Assembly: GCF_024519285.1 (NCBI RefSeq)
Contig: NZ_JAMZCY010000004.1
Coordinates: 620,001 to 684,000 of the forward strand
Origin: Cohnella sp. WQ 127256
Lineage (GTDB): Bacteria; Bacillota; Bacilli; Paenibacillales; Paenibacillaceae
Length of the DNA: 64,000 bases
Direction of reading: 5' to 3'
A program made the position numbers and the translations under genes. Positions 1-7,958 of the stretch are shown one piece after another (positions within the stretch are counted from its first letter, which is position 1; each line of letters starts with the position of its first letter). The notes beneath the pieces were generated by a model. It saw nothing but the letters and a program-made list of their open reading frames with translations, did not search any database and was not told the origin of the DNA.

Positions 1-1278
1 CAGCTCAGGAGCCGCTCCTCGCTGCTCGGCATTTTCCGCCAACGTGACGATATGCTCGGCGTTAAGATGATTAAAGTTATAGAGAGACACCGTATTCGCG
101 AACAGCTCTCGCAAGATTAGCTTCGACTTCACTTTCAATGGACGGTTCTTGTCCTTGACTAGCTTTCGTACTTCTTGCATGGGTCCCAGTTCCATAATCG
201 CTTCGATAAACGGTTTGCTCCCGAAGTTGATATGTCCGATAACATTGTTGTCGCTCTGAACATAATCATACAGCGGTTCATCGATGTACTCGATGCCTCC
301 GCGCATATTAGCGATTATGGCAATCCATTGGTCGTGGTAAATGTCTCCGTTGCGAGGTGGAAGAGGTAAGATGTCCCAAAGCAGATCCGCCCGGAATACC
401 GATGCGGCACCTGTAACCGTGTTGGCGATAGCCAACAGATCCAAGTCTTCAGTTCGGTAATAATTTTTTCTTTTCACCCAATAGCTGTCATAGATAAGGC
501 CTCCATCCCGCTTTACGATTCTCATATCGCAATAAACAAGTTTACTGCGTTCATGCTTCAGCAGCGTCTTTACGCTTAAGCTCAGCTTATTCGGATACCA
601 GTAATCATCTTGGTCGGCGAGCGCAATGAACTGCGCCTCCTTGGGAACCTGCTCCAAGCAGCGTTCGAAGTTATGATAGAACCCGACATTGTCTTCATTA
701 TCGATAAAGATGAACCTCTTGTCGCTTCCCAGCATCTCTAACATTTGCTTTCTACAACTGATCTTCGAGCAATCGTCGCTAACGATGCAGATCCAGTTCC
801 GGTATTCCTGACTTCGGATGCTCTCTACTTGTCTTCTGAACTGTTCCAGATCCGGGTTATAGGTTGTCATGCAAATCGTGACCAGCCCCGTGTCGTCAGA
901 CGTCTGAATATCAAGCTCTCTCGGTGTGTAAGGGGACAAAGTCATCGTTCCGAGCTCGATTCGGCAAGTCGTCCCGTTTCGGAATGTCACTTCCAGATAG
1001 ACTTCGCGCTCCTCAATGGTCGATACGGGTTCAATGACAACGGGCACGCGAAAGCCGGAGAACAAAGAATTCAGCTTACGGTCGATATGAAGGTAGTCAG
1101 CCAGCACATCCGGTCGGTAGATCGTCTTATCGGTGGCATCGAAGACGCTATCGCCCACCACGACCTGAATACGGGCTGCTCTCGAATCACTGAATACCCA
1201 ACCTTTGACTGCATAGACCATAGGGTTGCCGGGGCTTGCTTTTTTCGGCAGCATTTTGTCTATATTGTAGTACAACAT
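1..1278 (-). CDS. GT2 family glycosyltransferase, 3' end cut by window edge
   Basis: The frame is open from an ATG at 1278 to the left edge (426 codons, no stop), so the C-terminus lies outside the window. Residues about 1-120 form a non-catalytic N-terminal region. A GT-A/GT2 domain follows: the nucleotide-binding strand with VTICMTTYNPD, SIRSQEYRNWICIVSDDCS, and the LADQDDYWYPNKL stretch that carries the metal-binding DxD equivalent. This is the pattern of rhamnosyl- or other polysaccharide-building GT2 enzymes; the sugar cannot be told. It follows the double sulfotransferase gene by 27 bp in the same direction, so it belongs to the exopolysaccharide operon. Its ribosome binding region is an uninterrupted run of nine G (1283-1291). 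Confidence 0.85.
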   Translation of the reverse strand, partial: MLYYNIDKMLPKKASPGNPMVYAVKGWVFSDSRAARIQVVVGDSVFDATDKTIYRPDVLADYLHIDRKLNSLFSGFRVPVVIEPVSTIEEREVYLEVTFRNGTTCRIELGTMTLSPYTPRELDIQTSDDTGLVTICMTTYNPDLEQFRRQVESIRSQEYRNWICIVSDDCSKISCRKQMLEMLGSDKRFIFIDNEDNVGFYHNFERCLEQVPKEAQFIALADQDDYWYPNKLSLSVKTLLKHERSKLVYCDMRIVKRDGGLIYDSYWVKRKNYYRTEDLDLLAIANTVTGAASVFRADLLWDILPLPPRNGDIYHDQWIAIIANMRGGIEYIDEPLYDYVQSDNNVIGHINFGSKPFIEAIMELGPMQEVRKLVKDKNRPLKVKSKLILRELFANTVSLYNFNHLNAEHIVTLAENAEQRGAAPEL

Positions 1279-1282
1279 GATT

Positions 1283-1291
1283 CCCCCCCCC
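1283..1291 (-). repeat. G9 homopolymer in the ribosome-binding region of the GT2 gene
   Basis: Nine consecutive C on the plus strand read as GGGGGGGGG on the coding strand, four bases before the ATG at 1278. The run stands where the Shine-Dalgarno sequence should be. Slippage would change its strength and spacing. Phase variation is inferred; only the homopolymer is seen. Confidence 0.6.
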
Positions 1292-1305
1292 GCCCTTCTC
1301 TATGT

Positions 1306-4173
1306 TTATGAATGTGCTCTCGCCCCAGGCAGCCTCTGGTTCACATACTCGACCAGTATGGACTTTAACGGTTCGGACACGTTACTGGAAGCTGCACGTA
1401 TATCTTCTACCGCCTCATCCGATAGGACAATTACACGAGGAAGGGATGAAATCTCCATTTTAGAGTAATTAATAGCAAACCTTTCACTTAACCACCGAAT
1501 GTCGCACGACGCTTGGGCGCATATTCTTTCTTTATATTCGGTTGGAACATCGAATGCCGGGCCTCGCACCTTATGCAGAAGCTCGAAGTCCTGTTCCCTA
1601 TGCTCTGGGTTGAGTCGACCATCTACCGTCAGCGGAACCTGATCATTGAGATAAGAGATCAGGTCGGCCGCGATTAACGACAAGCTCTCGTTGGACCTTA
1701 TGAGTCTCAATCTCTCAAGCGTATCGCCCTTGATGCCAAGGTTCGATAGAAAGTGACCAACAATTCCTTGCGGATGATCGAGAGCCTGTTCGAACGAATA
1801 GACAGAAGTACACTCTGGCCCAAACACGTCGACGAATTTCTGAATTCGCTTCTGGAACAACCCGTTCAGTTCTTTATCGATCACGCCCCAAGCGGTTTTC
1901 CCTGTCTCGCCATTCTTAATTCTCTCCTGGTAGGCGCTAATAGCCCATTTCACCGGATGGCGTACGTAGACAACGACCCTTATGTTCAACTTGCGGGACG
2001 AAACGGAATGGATAAACTCGCGCAGCTTTATTAAACCGTTGGTGCTAAGCTTCGATATATCCTCACCGGAGATTACAAGCTTGTCCCCTTTTCGCTTCCG
2101 AAGCTCATCCAACAGGTCCCGAACATACTCCCGATTAGCGGAGCCGATCTCCGCCTCGCTTAAGCCCCTCTTGATATTCATGTGATAGCGCTCAGGATAC
2201 TCACTGAATAAGCTATAAAATGTGACGGAATGATTAGCTGCAATAGATCTTGGGTAGAGAATTCCTTTAGATTCCAGCAGTTGATTATTCTTCTCTAAGT
2301 ACAACGACTCTTGGATGCTGGATGTCCCCGTTTTATGCAACCCAACGTGAAAAATAACCTCTTTGATCGTTTTGTTTTTCGCGGTCAGAAGCGGATTCAG
2401 CAAGTGGTTCGGATTATCCCTTAGCAGGCTCTCCATATGAATTCGCGGATTGGGGGATCTGCCCTCTTTCCATCCAGCAACGGTAAAGTGCTCCAGAAGA
2501 TCGAAGGGGCCTCTTCTAAGCTCCTTGTTATGGTATAAATAATAATACTCGTCGAAAATCGGCTTTAATCTACGTTTGTCCGATGCGATTCGCCAACTCC
2601 GACGAGGGTGTCCGACGATTCTAGCGATCCTCCTGAAGGAACGGGACAGCGCTTGCTTTGCTCCCGCATGGGTCGTCTTTCTTTCATCTAATGCTTTTGT
2701 GAAGGTCTCCGTTTCAAGCTTCTGTTCCTCCGCGAGCTGCTTGTTCTCCCATGCAAGTCGCTGCCATTTCTCTAGTGCAAGCCGATTCTCCTCTAATGCG
2801 AGCTGTTTCTCTTCCGATGCAAGGCGCCACTCTTCTATCGTCGCCTCATGAAGTCGGATTCGTTCCTTCAACTCCACATTCTCGCGACCAAGCCCGCTCA
2901 AGGCATTATTCAGCTCTTCGATCTGCTTCATCTTCAGGCTGTTCAATAAGGAATGCGCGAACTCATCCAATGGGAAAACCGATATTTGGAAGACGGCCCT
3001 CGAAATCGGTTGGCCATTCAGTCGATAAACGATCTGCGGATCGTCGTTCTCGAACAGAAACACCCGATCGGCTAGGCGCACTTGATAATTGCCTCCTATT
3101 ATTTCATTAGGGAGCGGTGAGCCTTCGTGCTCGAACTCCGCTTGATGTACGATAGCCAAACAGCAAGACAGACCCGGGTCCAGTCGAAAATGGTCCACCG
3201 GTCCTTGCTTCACAAGAGATATCTCCAAGCGGTATCTTCCTTGAAAATTCGATCTCTGGGATTGGCGCTCCGAGAACCCCTCCCCGGTATCGATGAACAC
3301 CTGAGCGTAATTTTCCGCATTTTCAGATCCCCGATAGCCCAAGTCATAGGCTAACGGTCTGGCAAACCGGAGAGAGAGCTTCCTTACCTCGTCGCCGGGC
3401 ATCCACGTATCGGTATTTGCGGCATCGAGCAGAGTCTGGTACATTCGTACGACGATATGCTCCTTGCCCAGAAGTCCCTCCAGCCTTTGCCCATCTTGGT
3501 GATGGTGCCTTAACGTAGCATCAAGATAGGTAAGCTCATCCGGATTCCACTCCGATACCGAGGCATTACTTCCGACAAATAAAGCCAAGCGGTGTAGTTC
3601 CTCGGTTGTATGCCCCAGCAACGAGTCATACGATGAGATCAGCAGTGGAGCATTCAGTTGGGCAATCGCCATCAATGTATAATAAGCCCACAGCTTAACT
3701 CCGTGCTCAAGCTCAATCAAATCCCGCTTTAAAAGGGATTGGGCCGAATTTAACGGATTTCTTAGAGCCAAAACATACTTAACCTCCACACCTAGGCGTT
3801 CGAAGGCCAGCTTCCAGAAAGGCAACAATACGCAAATTCTCGGGTCCTTTATCAGCACCGTATCGGCAGCCTGCAAATGTTCGTTCAGAAGCTGTATCGC
3901 CCGCGCCAGAAATTCTTCTTCAAGAAGGGGGAGAAAATGCTCGCATCGATTCAGCAGAGGATTATCGATCGATTGCCATCTCTGATTGAGCCGCTTAAGG
4001 ATTGTTTCATTTAGAGCGACGAGATTTAAGTCCTCCCAATAGCCTCTCGGGTTTGCCGAATCTCCCGGCATCAGATTCCCACCTGGATATGCGCCAAGTC
4101 GAACGAGACTATTCGCCAGAGCGCTGGTTCCCGAACGATGCATGCCCAGAACGACGACAATCTTCTTTTTCAT
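1306..4173 (-). CDS. Tandem sulfotransferase-domain protein (955 aa)
   Basis: Two sulfotransferase-type P-loop domains lie in one chain. The first has GMHRSGTSAL at residues 9-18 (PAPS 5'-phosphosulfate loop), with a domain running to about 250. A beta-rich stretch (about 260-410) resembles the carbohydrate-binding tail of Wzt-type transporters. Residues about 414-500 are a Glu/Leu-rich coiled coil. At about 540-590 there is an FDEYYYLY...GWKEGRSPNP motif, often found next to polysaccharide glycosyltransferases. The second P-loop, HVGLHKTGTSS at about 608, opens a C-terminal domain to about 900. The likely role is sulfation of a surface polysaccharide, but substrates are unknown. It lies 12 bp after the AlgJ-like gene, in the same operon. 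Confidence 0.8.
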   Translation of the reverse strand: MKKKIVVVLGMHRSGTSALANSLVRLGAYPGGNLMPGDSANPRGYWEDLNLVALNETILKRLNQRWQSIDNPLLNRCEHFLPLLEEEFLARAIQLLNEHLQAADTVLIKDPRICVLLPFWKLAFERLGVEVKYVLALRNPLNSAQSLLKRDLIELEHGVKLWAYYTLMAIAQLNAPLLISSYDSLLGHTTEELHRLALFVGSNASVSEWNPDELTYLDATLRHHHQDGQRLEGLLGKEHIVVRMYQTLLDAANTDTWMPGDEVRKLSLRFARPLAYDLGYRGSENAENYAQVFIDTGEGFSERQSQRSNFQGRYRLEISLVKQGPVDHFRLDPGLSCCLAIVHQAEFEHEGSPLPNEIIGGNYQVRLADRVFLFENDDPQIVYRLNGQPISRAVFQISVFPLDEFAHSLLNSLKMKQIEELNNALSGLGRENVELKERIRLHEATIEEWRLASEEKQLALEENRLALEKWQRLAWENKQLAEEQKLETETFTKALDERKTTHAGAKQALSRSFRRIARIVGHPRRSWRIASDKRRLKPIFDEYYYLYHNKELRRGPFDLLEHFTVAGWKEGRSPNPRIHMESLLRDNPNHLLNPLLTAKNKTIKEVIFHVGLHKTGTSSIQESLYLEKNNQLLESKGILYPRSIAANHSVTFYSLFSEYPERYHMNIKRGLSEAEIGSANREYVRDLLDELRKRKGDKLVISGEDISKLSTNGLIKLREFIHSVSSRKLNIRVVVYVRHPVKWAISAYQERIKNGETGKTAWGVIDKELNGLFQKRIQKFVDVFGPECTSVYSFEQALDHPQGIVGHFLSNLGIKGDTLERLRLIRSNESLSLIAADLISYLNDQVPLTVDGRLNPEHREQDFELLHKVRGPAFDVPTEYKERICAQASCDIRWLSERFAINYSKMEISSLPRVIVLSDEAVEDIRAASSNVSEPLKSILVEYVNQRLPGARAHS

Positions 4174-4182
4174 AGCTTCTTA

Positions 4183-4212
4183 TCCTCATTTCCTCTCATT
4201 TCCTCTCATTTC
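4183..4212 (-). repeat. 10-bp tandem repeat at the end of the AlgJ-like gene
   Basis: The unit tcctctcatt (plus strand) occurs twice in a row at 4191-4210, with a partial copy at 4183-4190. It encodes the last residues of the AlgJ-like protein, spans its stop codon and supplies the GAGG motif upstream of the sulfotransferase start. Gain or loss of one unit would shift the AlgJ-like C-terminus and the spacing to the next gene. Confidence 0.6.
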
Positions 4213-5922
4213 ATCCGGATTCGGAAACAGCAGTTGATCCAAGAAGCGTTCAACCAATTCATGAATAACCACGTCTGGATGCTCTTCCTTGATGATATTG
4301 GTATCGAAGTTGTGATTCCAGACATGCACGCTTCTCTTGAAGTTACGGGATAAGTACGGGATCATATTAACCGTAAAGGAATCACGGAACATAAGGAGCG
4401 TATACGAGTCGGCCGGCAAACCGGGTGCCGTCGTAATGATCGTATCGGGTGAATCCGGATAAGGCTCCGCCTGCATGGTATAATTCTCGACTTTGCTGCC
4501 GGATACAGGCTCAAGCGTCAAATAATCATCCGAAATCTCCCCATCGATCATCAGCATCTTAGAGAGATCACCGGAACTGCTAGTCGAATTCACCTTAAAG
4601 TCATGAATAGACAGCGGTTCAATACCGGGCAAATCTTGTCTAACCTCCGCTATTATTTTCTCATAACCATAGAAGGCGCCTAATTCATTCCAATGCGTAT
4701 CGTTCTTGTGATATAGCTGACCGTCAGACTTATGCTCTAGAAGAGTCGTCCGGAGATCGATAACCTCGATATCCGAGTTACTCCGCAGATAGGCAAGTAG
4801 TTGATCCAGCCTGGTACCGTTCTGTCCCTTTCGAATGTATCCGGGCAAGTACTCCGGGTAGATTGTATTCTTGTCGGGGGCAACCGTTACGTAGAACTCG
4901 ATTCCCTGCGCGGCCAACCATCGTTTTCTCTCCTCGAGATTGTCTCGGATCGTCTGCAATTGTTTGTCGCTAAAGGTCTCCAACCCTTGATAATCTTCGA
5001 TCGATCCATCCCCGTTATAGAATAGCCATCCATCCTTACCTATAATGACTTGATCGACGGATGACATTCCTAACCACTTCACCTTGATCTCGTTGTTCCA
5101 ACGGATCAACCGATCCCTGAAGGCGAAATGATCGTTAATGAAGCTCTCAAACTGGCCTGTGAACTCGCGGAAGGACAGGTCGCTTAAATGAAGGAACGGG
5201 TTGGTCGCCAAGGTTCGGTTCTCGACATCCGCTTGCTTCTGATTAAGGATGAGACCGCCGAATACCGGTACCACCAGCAAGAATACGAAAGCCGAACTAA
5301 GCACTGCGCGATTCACCGCAATTGACTTAAAGCGAAGGGTTGCATTGGTTAATTGCAATATGAAGAATAGAGCAACGCTCGACAAGACGAAGGCGGCATA
5401 GAATAATGTATCCATGAGCGAATGGTCCTTCAGCTTGCCGAACTCCGGTCCTAGTTGATTTAACACCAGTTGAGGGTCATTGCCGGTCATCGTGATCTGG
5501 AGCCCGTCATTCACGAGCGTCATTGGCTCAATCTGATTAAGGGCAGGATTGGATGCGTTAATTCGGGAAGCGTCCCAGGTAATCCTGTGGAGATTGGCCT
5601 TGAAGGCAATGCCCTTCAATTCCAAAGTTCCAGGAGCCATACCCAGATCGATCCGCACCTTCTGGGCATTACCCGGAATGGCAAACTTCAGGTTCTGGTA
5701 CCCTTCGCTCTTCTTGACCTCCAATCGAGCTGAATCGGCTTCATTAAAGCCGATGCCGATGTCGTAAAACACTTGATAAATATCATCCGCCGGTACTGTC
5801 ACCTTAAGATATAAATCGATTGTCGGTCTTCCCTTGTCAATGAAGGAATAGATGAGAATCGAGCCCAGAAGGAAGACGATGGCTGCTATTAGATTCACTA
5901 TCCGGTTACTGCGAGCTCGCAT
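4186..5922 (-). CDS. AlgJ/AlgX-like SGNH polysaccharide O-acetyltransferase
   Basis: A 578-aa membrane-anchored protein. One N-terminal membrane segment covers residues about 8-26, and two more hydrophobic stretches near 165-225 precede an extracytoplasmic SGNH-like domain. Family hallmarks are visible: DHFAFRDRLIRWNN, GKDGWLFYNGDGS, the Asp-His motif NDTHW at about 407, and a serine in FRDSFTV at about 511, giving a complete Ser-His-Asp set. AlgJ/AlgX/DltD-like proteins move acetyl groups, delivered by a membrane-bound O-acyltransferase, onto polysaccharides outside the membrane. That partner is the next gene upstream (MBOAT), 12 bp away. Acetylation of the polymer made by this locus is therefore the likely job; the polymer is unknown. 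Confidence 0.85.
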   Translation of the reverse strand: MRARSNRIVNLIAAIVFLLGSILIYSFIDKGRPTIDLYLKVTVPADDIYQVFYDIGIGFNEADSARLEVKKSEGYQNLKFAIPGNAQKVRIDLGMAPGTLELKGIAFKANLHRITWDASRINASNPALNQIEPMTLVNDGLQITMTGNDPQLVLNQLGPEFGKLKDHSLMDTLFYAAFVLSSVALFFILQLTNATLRFKSIAVNRAVLSSAFVFLLVVPVFGGLILNQKQADVENRTLATNPFLHLSDLSFREFTGQFESFINDHFAFRDRLIRWNNEIKVKWLGMSSVDQVIIGKDGWLFYNGDGSIEDYQGLETFSDKQLQTIRDNLEERKRWLAAQGIEFYVTVAPDKNTIYPEYLPGYIRKGQNGTRLDQLLAYLRSNSDIEVIDLRTTLLEHKSDGQLYHKNDTHWNELGAFYGYEKIIAEVRQDLPGIEPLSIHDFKVNSTSSSGDLSKMLMIDGEISDDYLTLEPVSGSKVENYTMQAEPYPDSPDTIITTAPGLPADSYTLLMFRDSFTVNMIPYLSRNFKRSVHVWNHNFDTNIIKEEHPDVVIHELVERFLDQLLFPNPDEMRGNERK

Positions 5923-5934
5923 CGCTTGGACTCC

Positions 5935-7371
5935 TTAAAATCTAAAATATATGAACGGATTGTAGGTGGACGACGCCAGGGACATAATCGAAAAGAGAAG
6001 AATGGTGAGAATATACAAAAGTGTGACCCACTCATATCCCATTTGAAGAGGCTTTGCTTCCAAGTAACCAGCCATCCGCTCCGCTATTCTCTTCGGCAAC
6101 GGCGTGGCACCTATAACAGCGATTCCCAGTAGAATTACAATCTGAGGATTCGCAAAGTAAGCGACGCCGTACAAGCCGGGGCCTTGTCGCCAAGGAATCC
6201 ACATCGAACCTAAATAGTGAAGGGCTTGAGAAAGCGTGTCCGAACGAAAAAATACCCAACCGACAAGCACGACCAGCGCGGCATATAGGAATCGAACAGG
6301 TGTCCAAACCTTGCGTAGAATATCCCCAATAACCGTTCTTTCTGCAATAAGGAAACAGCCATGCCAAGCTCCCCAGATGACGAAGTTCCAGCTAGCACCA
6401 TGCCAGATGCCGGTAATCAGGAAGACAATCCCCAGATTGCGATAGGTCTTTAACCGCGTCGTTCGGCTTCCGCCAAGCGGAATATAGACATAATCGCGGA
6501 ACCACGCCGATAAGGAGATATGCCATCGACGCCAGAACTCCTGGATAGAATGGGATATGTAAGGGTAATTGAAGTTCTCGGGGAAATGGATTCCGAACAT
6601 TCGGGCGAGCCCGATCGCCATGTCGGAATAGCCGGAGAAGTCATAGTATAGCTGAAACGAATAGCATACGATGCCCAGCCAAGCCAGCCCGCTGGACAAG
6701 TCTCCGCCGCTTAATGAGAAGATATTGTCCGCCGTCTGTCCCAGAGGGTTGGCAATCAGAACCTTCTTGCTTAATCCGATTACGAACCGCTTGATGCCCT
6801 GGTGGAAGTCCTCCATTCGGACGGTTCTGGCTTGAATCTGCTCAGCAATGCTTTTATAACGAATAATTGGTCCAGCAATCAGTTGTGGAAAGAAGGAAAT
6901 ATATAAAGCTAAATTTAAAGGATTCTTCTGAGGGGCGCTGTCATTCCGGTAAATATCGACGATGTAAGAAATGACATGGAAGCTAAAAAAGGAAATGCCG
7001 ATCGGCAAGTCGATAGGTGTGACGTCGAATGGATTCATCCCCAAGGATTCCAATAATCTATTGAGGTTATCGACGATAAAACTCAAATACTTGTAGAAGA
7101 CTAGGATTCCTACGTTAACTAGAACGGCAGTAATGACAACTCCCTTGGCAACGGCTCTCTTGTTCGAATACGCTCCGATAATCAGACCAAAAACGTAATT
7201 CATAAGGGTCGAACCGATCATTAGCCATACGAACCGCGGCTCTCCCCAAGCATAAAAGAACAAGCTTGCTGCAAGAAGAAGAAAATTCCTCATATCTCGA
7301 CGAATGAAGAAATAACCGGTTAACACGAGAGGCAAGAATACGAATAAAAAGAGGGGAGAGCTGAATACCAA
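5935..7371 (-). CDS. AlgI-like MBOAT family O-acyltransferase
   Basis: Membrane-bound O-acyltransferase, about 478 aa, with many hydrophobic helices. The MBOAT core is clear: FPQLIAGPIIRY, DFSGYSDMAIGLARMFG, NFNYPY...EFWRRWHISLSAWFRDYVYIPLGGSR and the catalytic-His region FLITGIWHGASWNFVIWGAWHG. This matches AlgI/PatA/DltB-type proteins that pass acetyl groups across the membrane. The family usually begins with VFSSPLFLFVFLP, so I favour the TTG at 7371 over the TTG at 7392, although neither has a textbook ribosome binding site. It is the first gene of a minus-strand operon and pairs with the AlgJ-like protein. Confidence 0.88.
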   Translation of the reverse strand: MVFSSPLFLFVFLPLVLTGYFFIRRDMRNFLLLAASLFFYAWGEPRFVWLMIGSTLMNYVFGLIIGAYSNKRAVAKGVVITAVLVNVGILVFYKYLSFIVDNLNRLLESLGMNPFDVTPIDLPIGISFFSFHVISYIVDIYRNDSAPQKNPLNLALYISFFPQLIAGPIIRYKSIAEQIQARTVRMEDFHQGIKRFVIGLSKKVLIANPLGQTADNIFSLSGGDLSSGLAWLGIVCYSFQLYYDFSGYSDMAIGLARMFGIHFPENFNYPYISHSIQEFWRRWHISLSAWFRDYVYIPLGGSRTTRLKTYRNLGIVFLITGIWHGASWNFVIWGAWHGCFLIAERTVIGDILRKVWTPVRFLYAALVVLVGWVFFRSDTLSQALHYLGSMWIPWRQGPGLYGVAYFANPQIVILLGIAVIGATPLPKRIAERMAGYLEAKPLQMGYEWVTLLYILTILLFSIMSLASSTYNPFIYFRF

Positions 7372-7403
7372 GGAGCCACCAACTTCCGACAAATCGTTCA
7401 GAA

Positions 7404-7433
7404 ATCATACACGTTTCTGCATCTATCACCCAA
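7404..7433 (-). promoter_or_regulatory. Candidate sigma-A promoter for the acetylation/sulfation operon
   Basis: On the minus strand, TTGGGT (7433-7428) and TATGAT (7409-7404) are separated by 18 bp. The expected transcript start lies about 25 bp before the TTG start at 7371. Motif match only. Confidence 0.35.
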
Positions 7434-7535
7434 TAATATTAGCCTATTTCTAAGCAGATTTACACTACAACTTAACCTGTATAGGATATACTGTTCACTT
7501 TATGGATACGTTGGACGCTATCTTTGACTCTATTA

Positions 7536-7579
7536 TTCGCTATAGCTTTGTTTTTGCCGGCTCATGGAGCATCGGCGAA
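7536..7579 (+). repeat. Dispersed TTCGC...GCGAA palindromic repeat, copy 1 (44 bp, diverged)
   Basis: Bounded by TTCGC and GCGAA like the 47-bp copies elsewhere. Its right end (atcggcgaaaaatgcgaaag) matches the copies at 49059 and 62422, so it is a long-form copy followed by a stem-loop. It sits in the gap between the acetylation operon and the exporter operon. Confidence 0.55.
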
Positions 7580-7588
7580 AAATGCGAA

Positions 7589-7616
7589 AGGAGCTGTCGC
7601 GGCGCGACAAGCTCCT
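7589..7616. repeat. Strong stem-loop attached to repeat copy 1
   Basis: AGGAGCTGTCGC (7589-7600) pairs with GCGACAAGCTCCT (7604-7616), leaving one bulged A and a three-base loop. The same position after repeat copy 62422 also holds a hairpin with a different stem sequence, so the structure is kept. No T run follows, so it is not a classical terminator. The rest of this gap (7620-7958) holds nothing recognisable. Confidence 0.55.
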
Positions 7617-7958
7617 AATCCAAGTGATCATCAAAACACTACTTCTTTTCTCTCCGTACTCATTTTATCAATAATTATTATTCGAGGAATCGTTAAATTT
7701 AAAAAAAGATCACATCGGCATCTCAGCTTAGTCGAAAACATAGGTCGATTCAAACTGCTAGGACGAGTGTTTATGGATCTTGTGCTCCAGATATGTCGGA
7801 ACTCGGCCCCCTCTTCGCTTCGAAAAGACTTTCGGATCATTTATTCTACGACCATCAGACTTTGCCTTCAGAAATACTAGTGGGCTGAGTTGCAACGCTA
7901 GTGGTTTGCTTGGGTAAATAGTTACCAATTCAAGCTGCTCGTTATCTACTGTATCAAA

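Noticed and set aside
7524-7880. 118-aa plus-strand frame with a signal-peptide-like start
   Set aside because: It runs through the palindromic repeat and its stem-loop, has no ribosome binding site and no protein-like conservation pattern.
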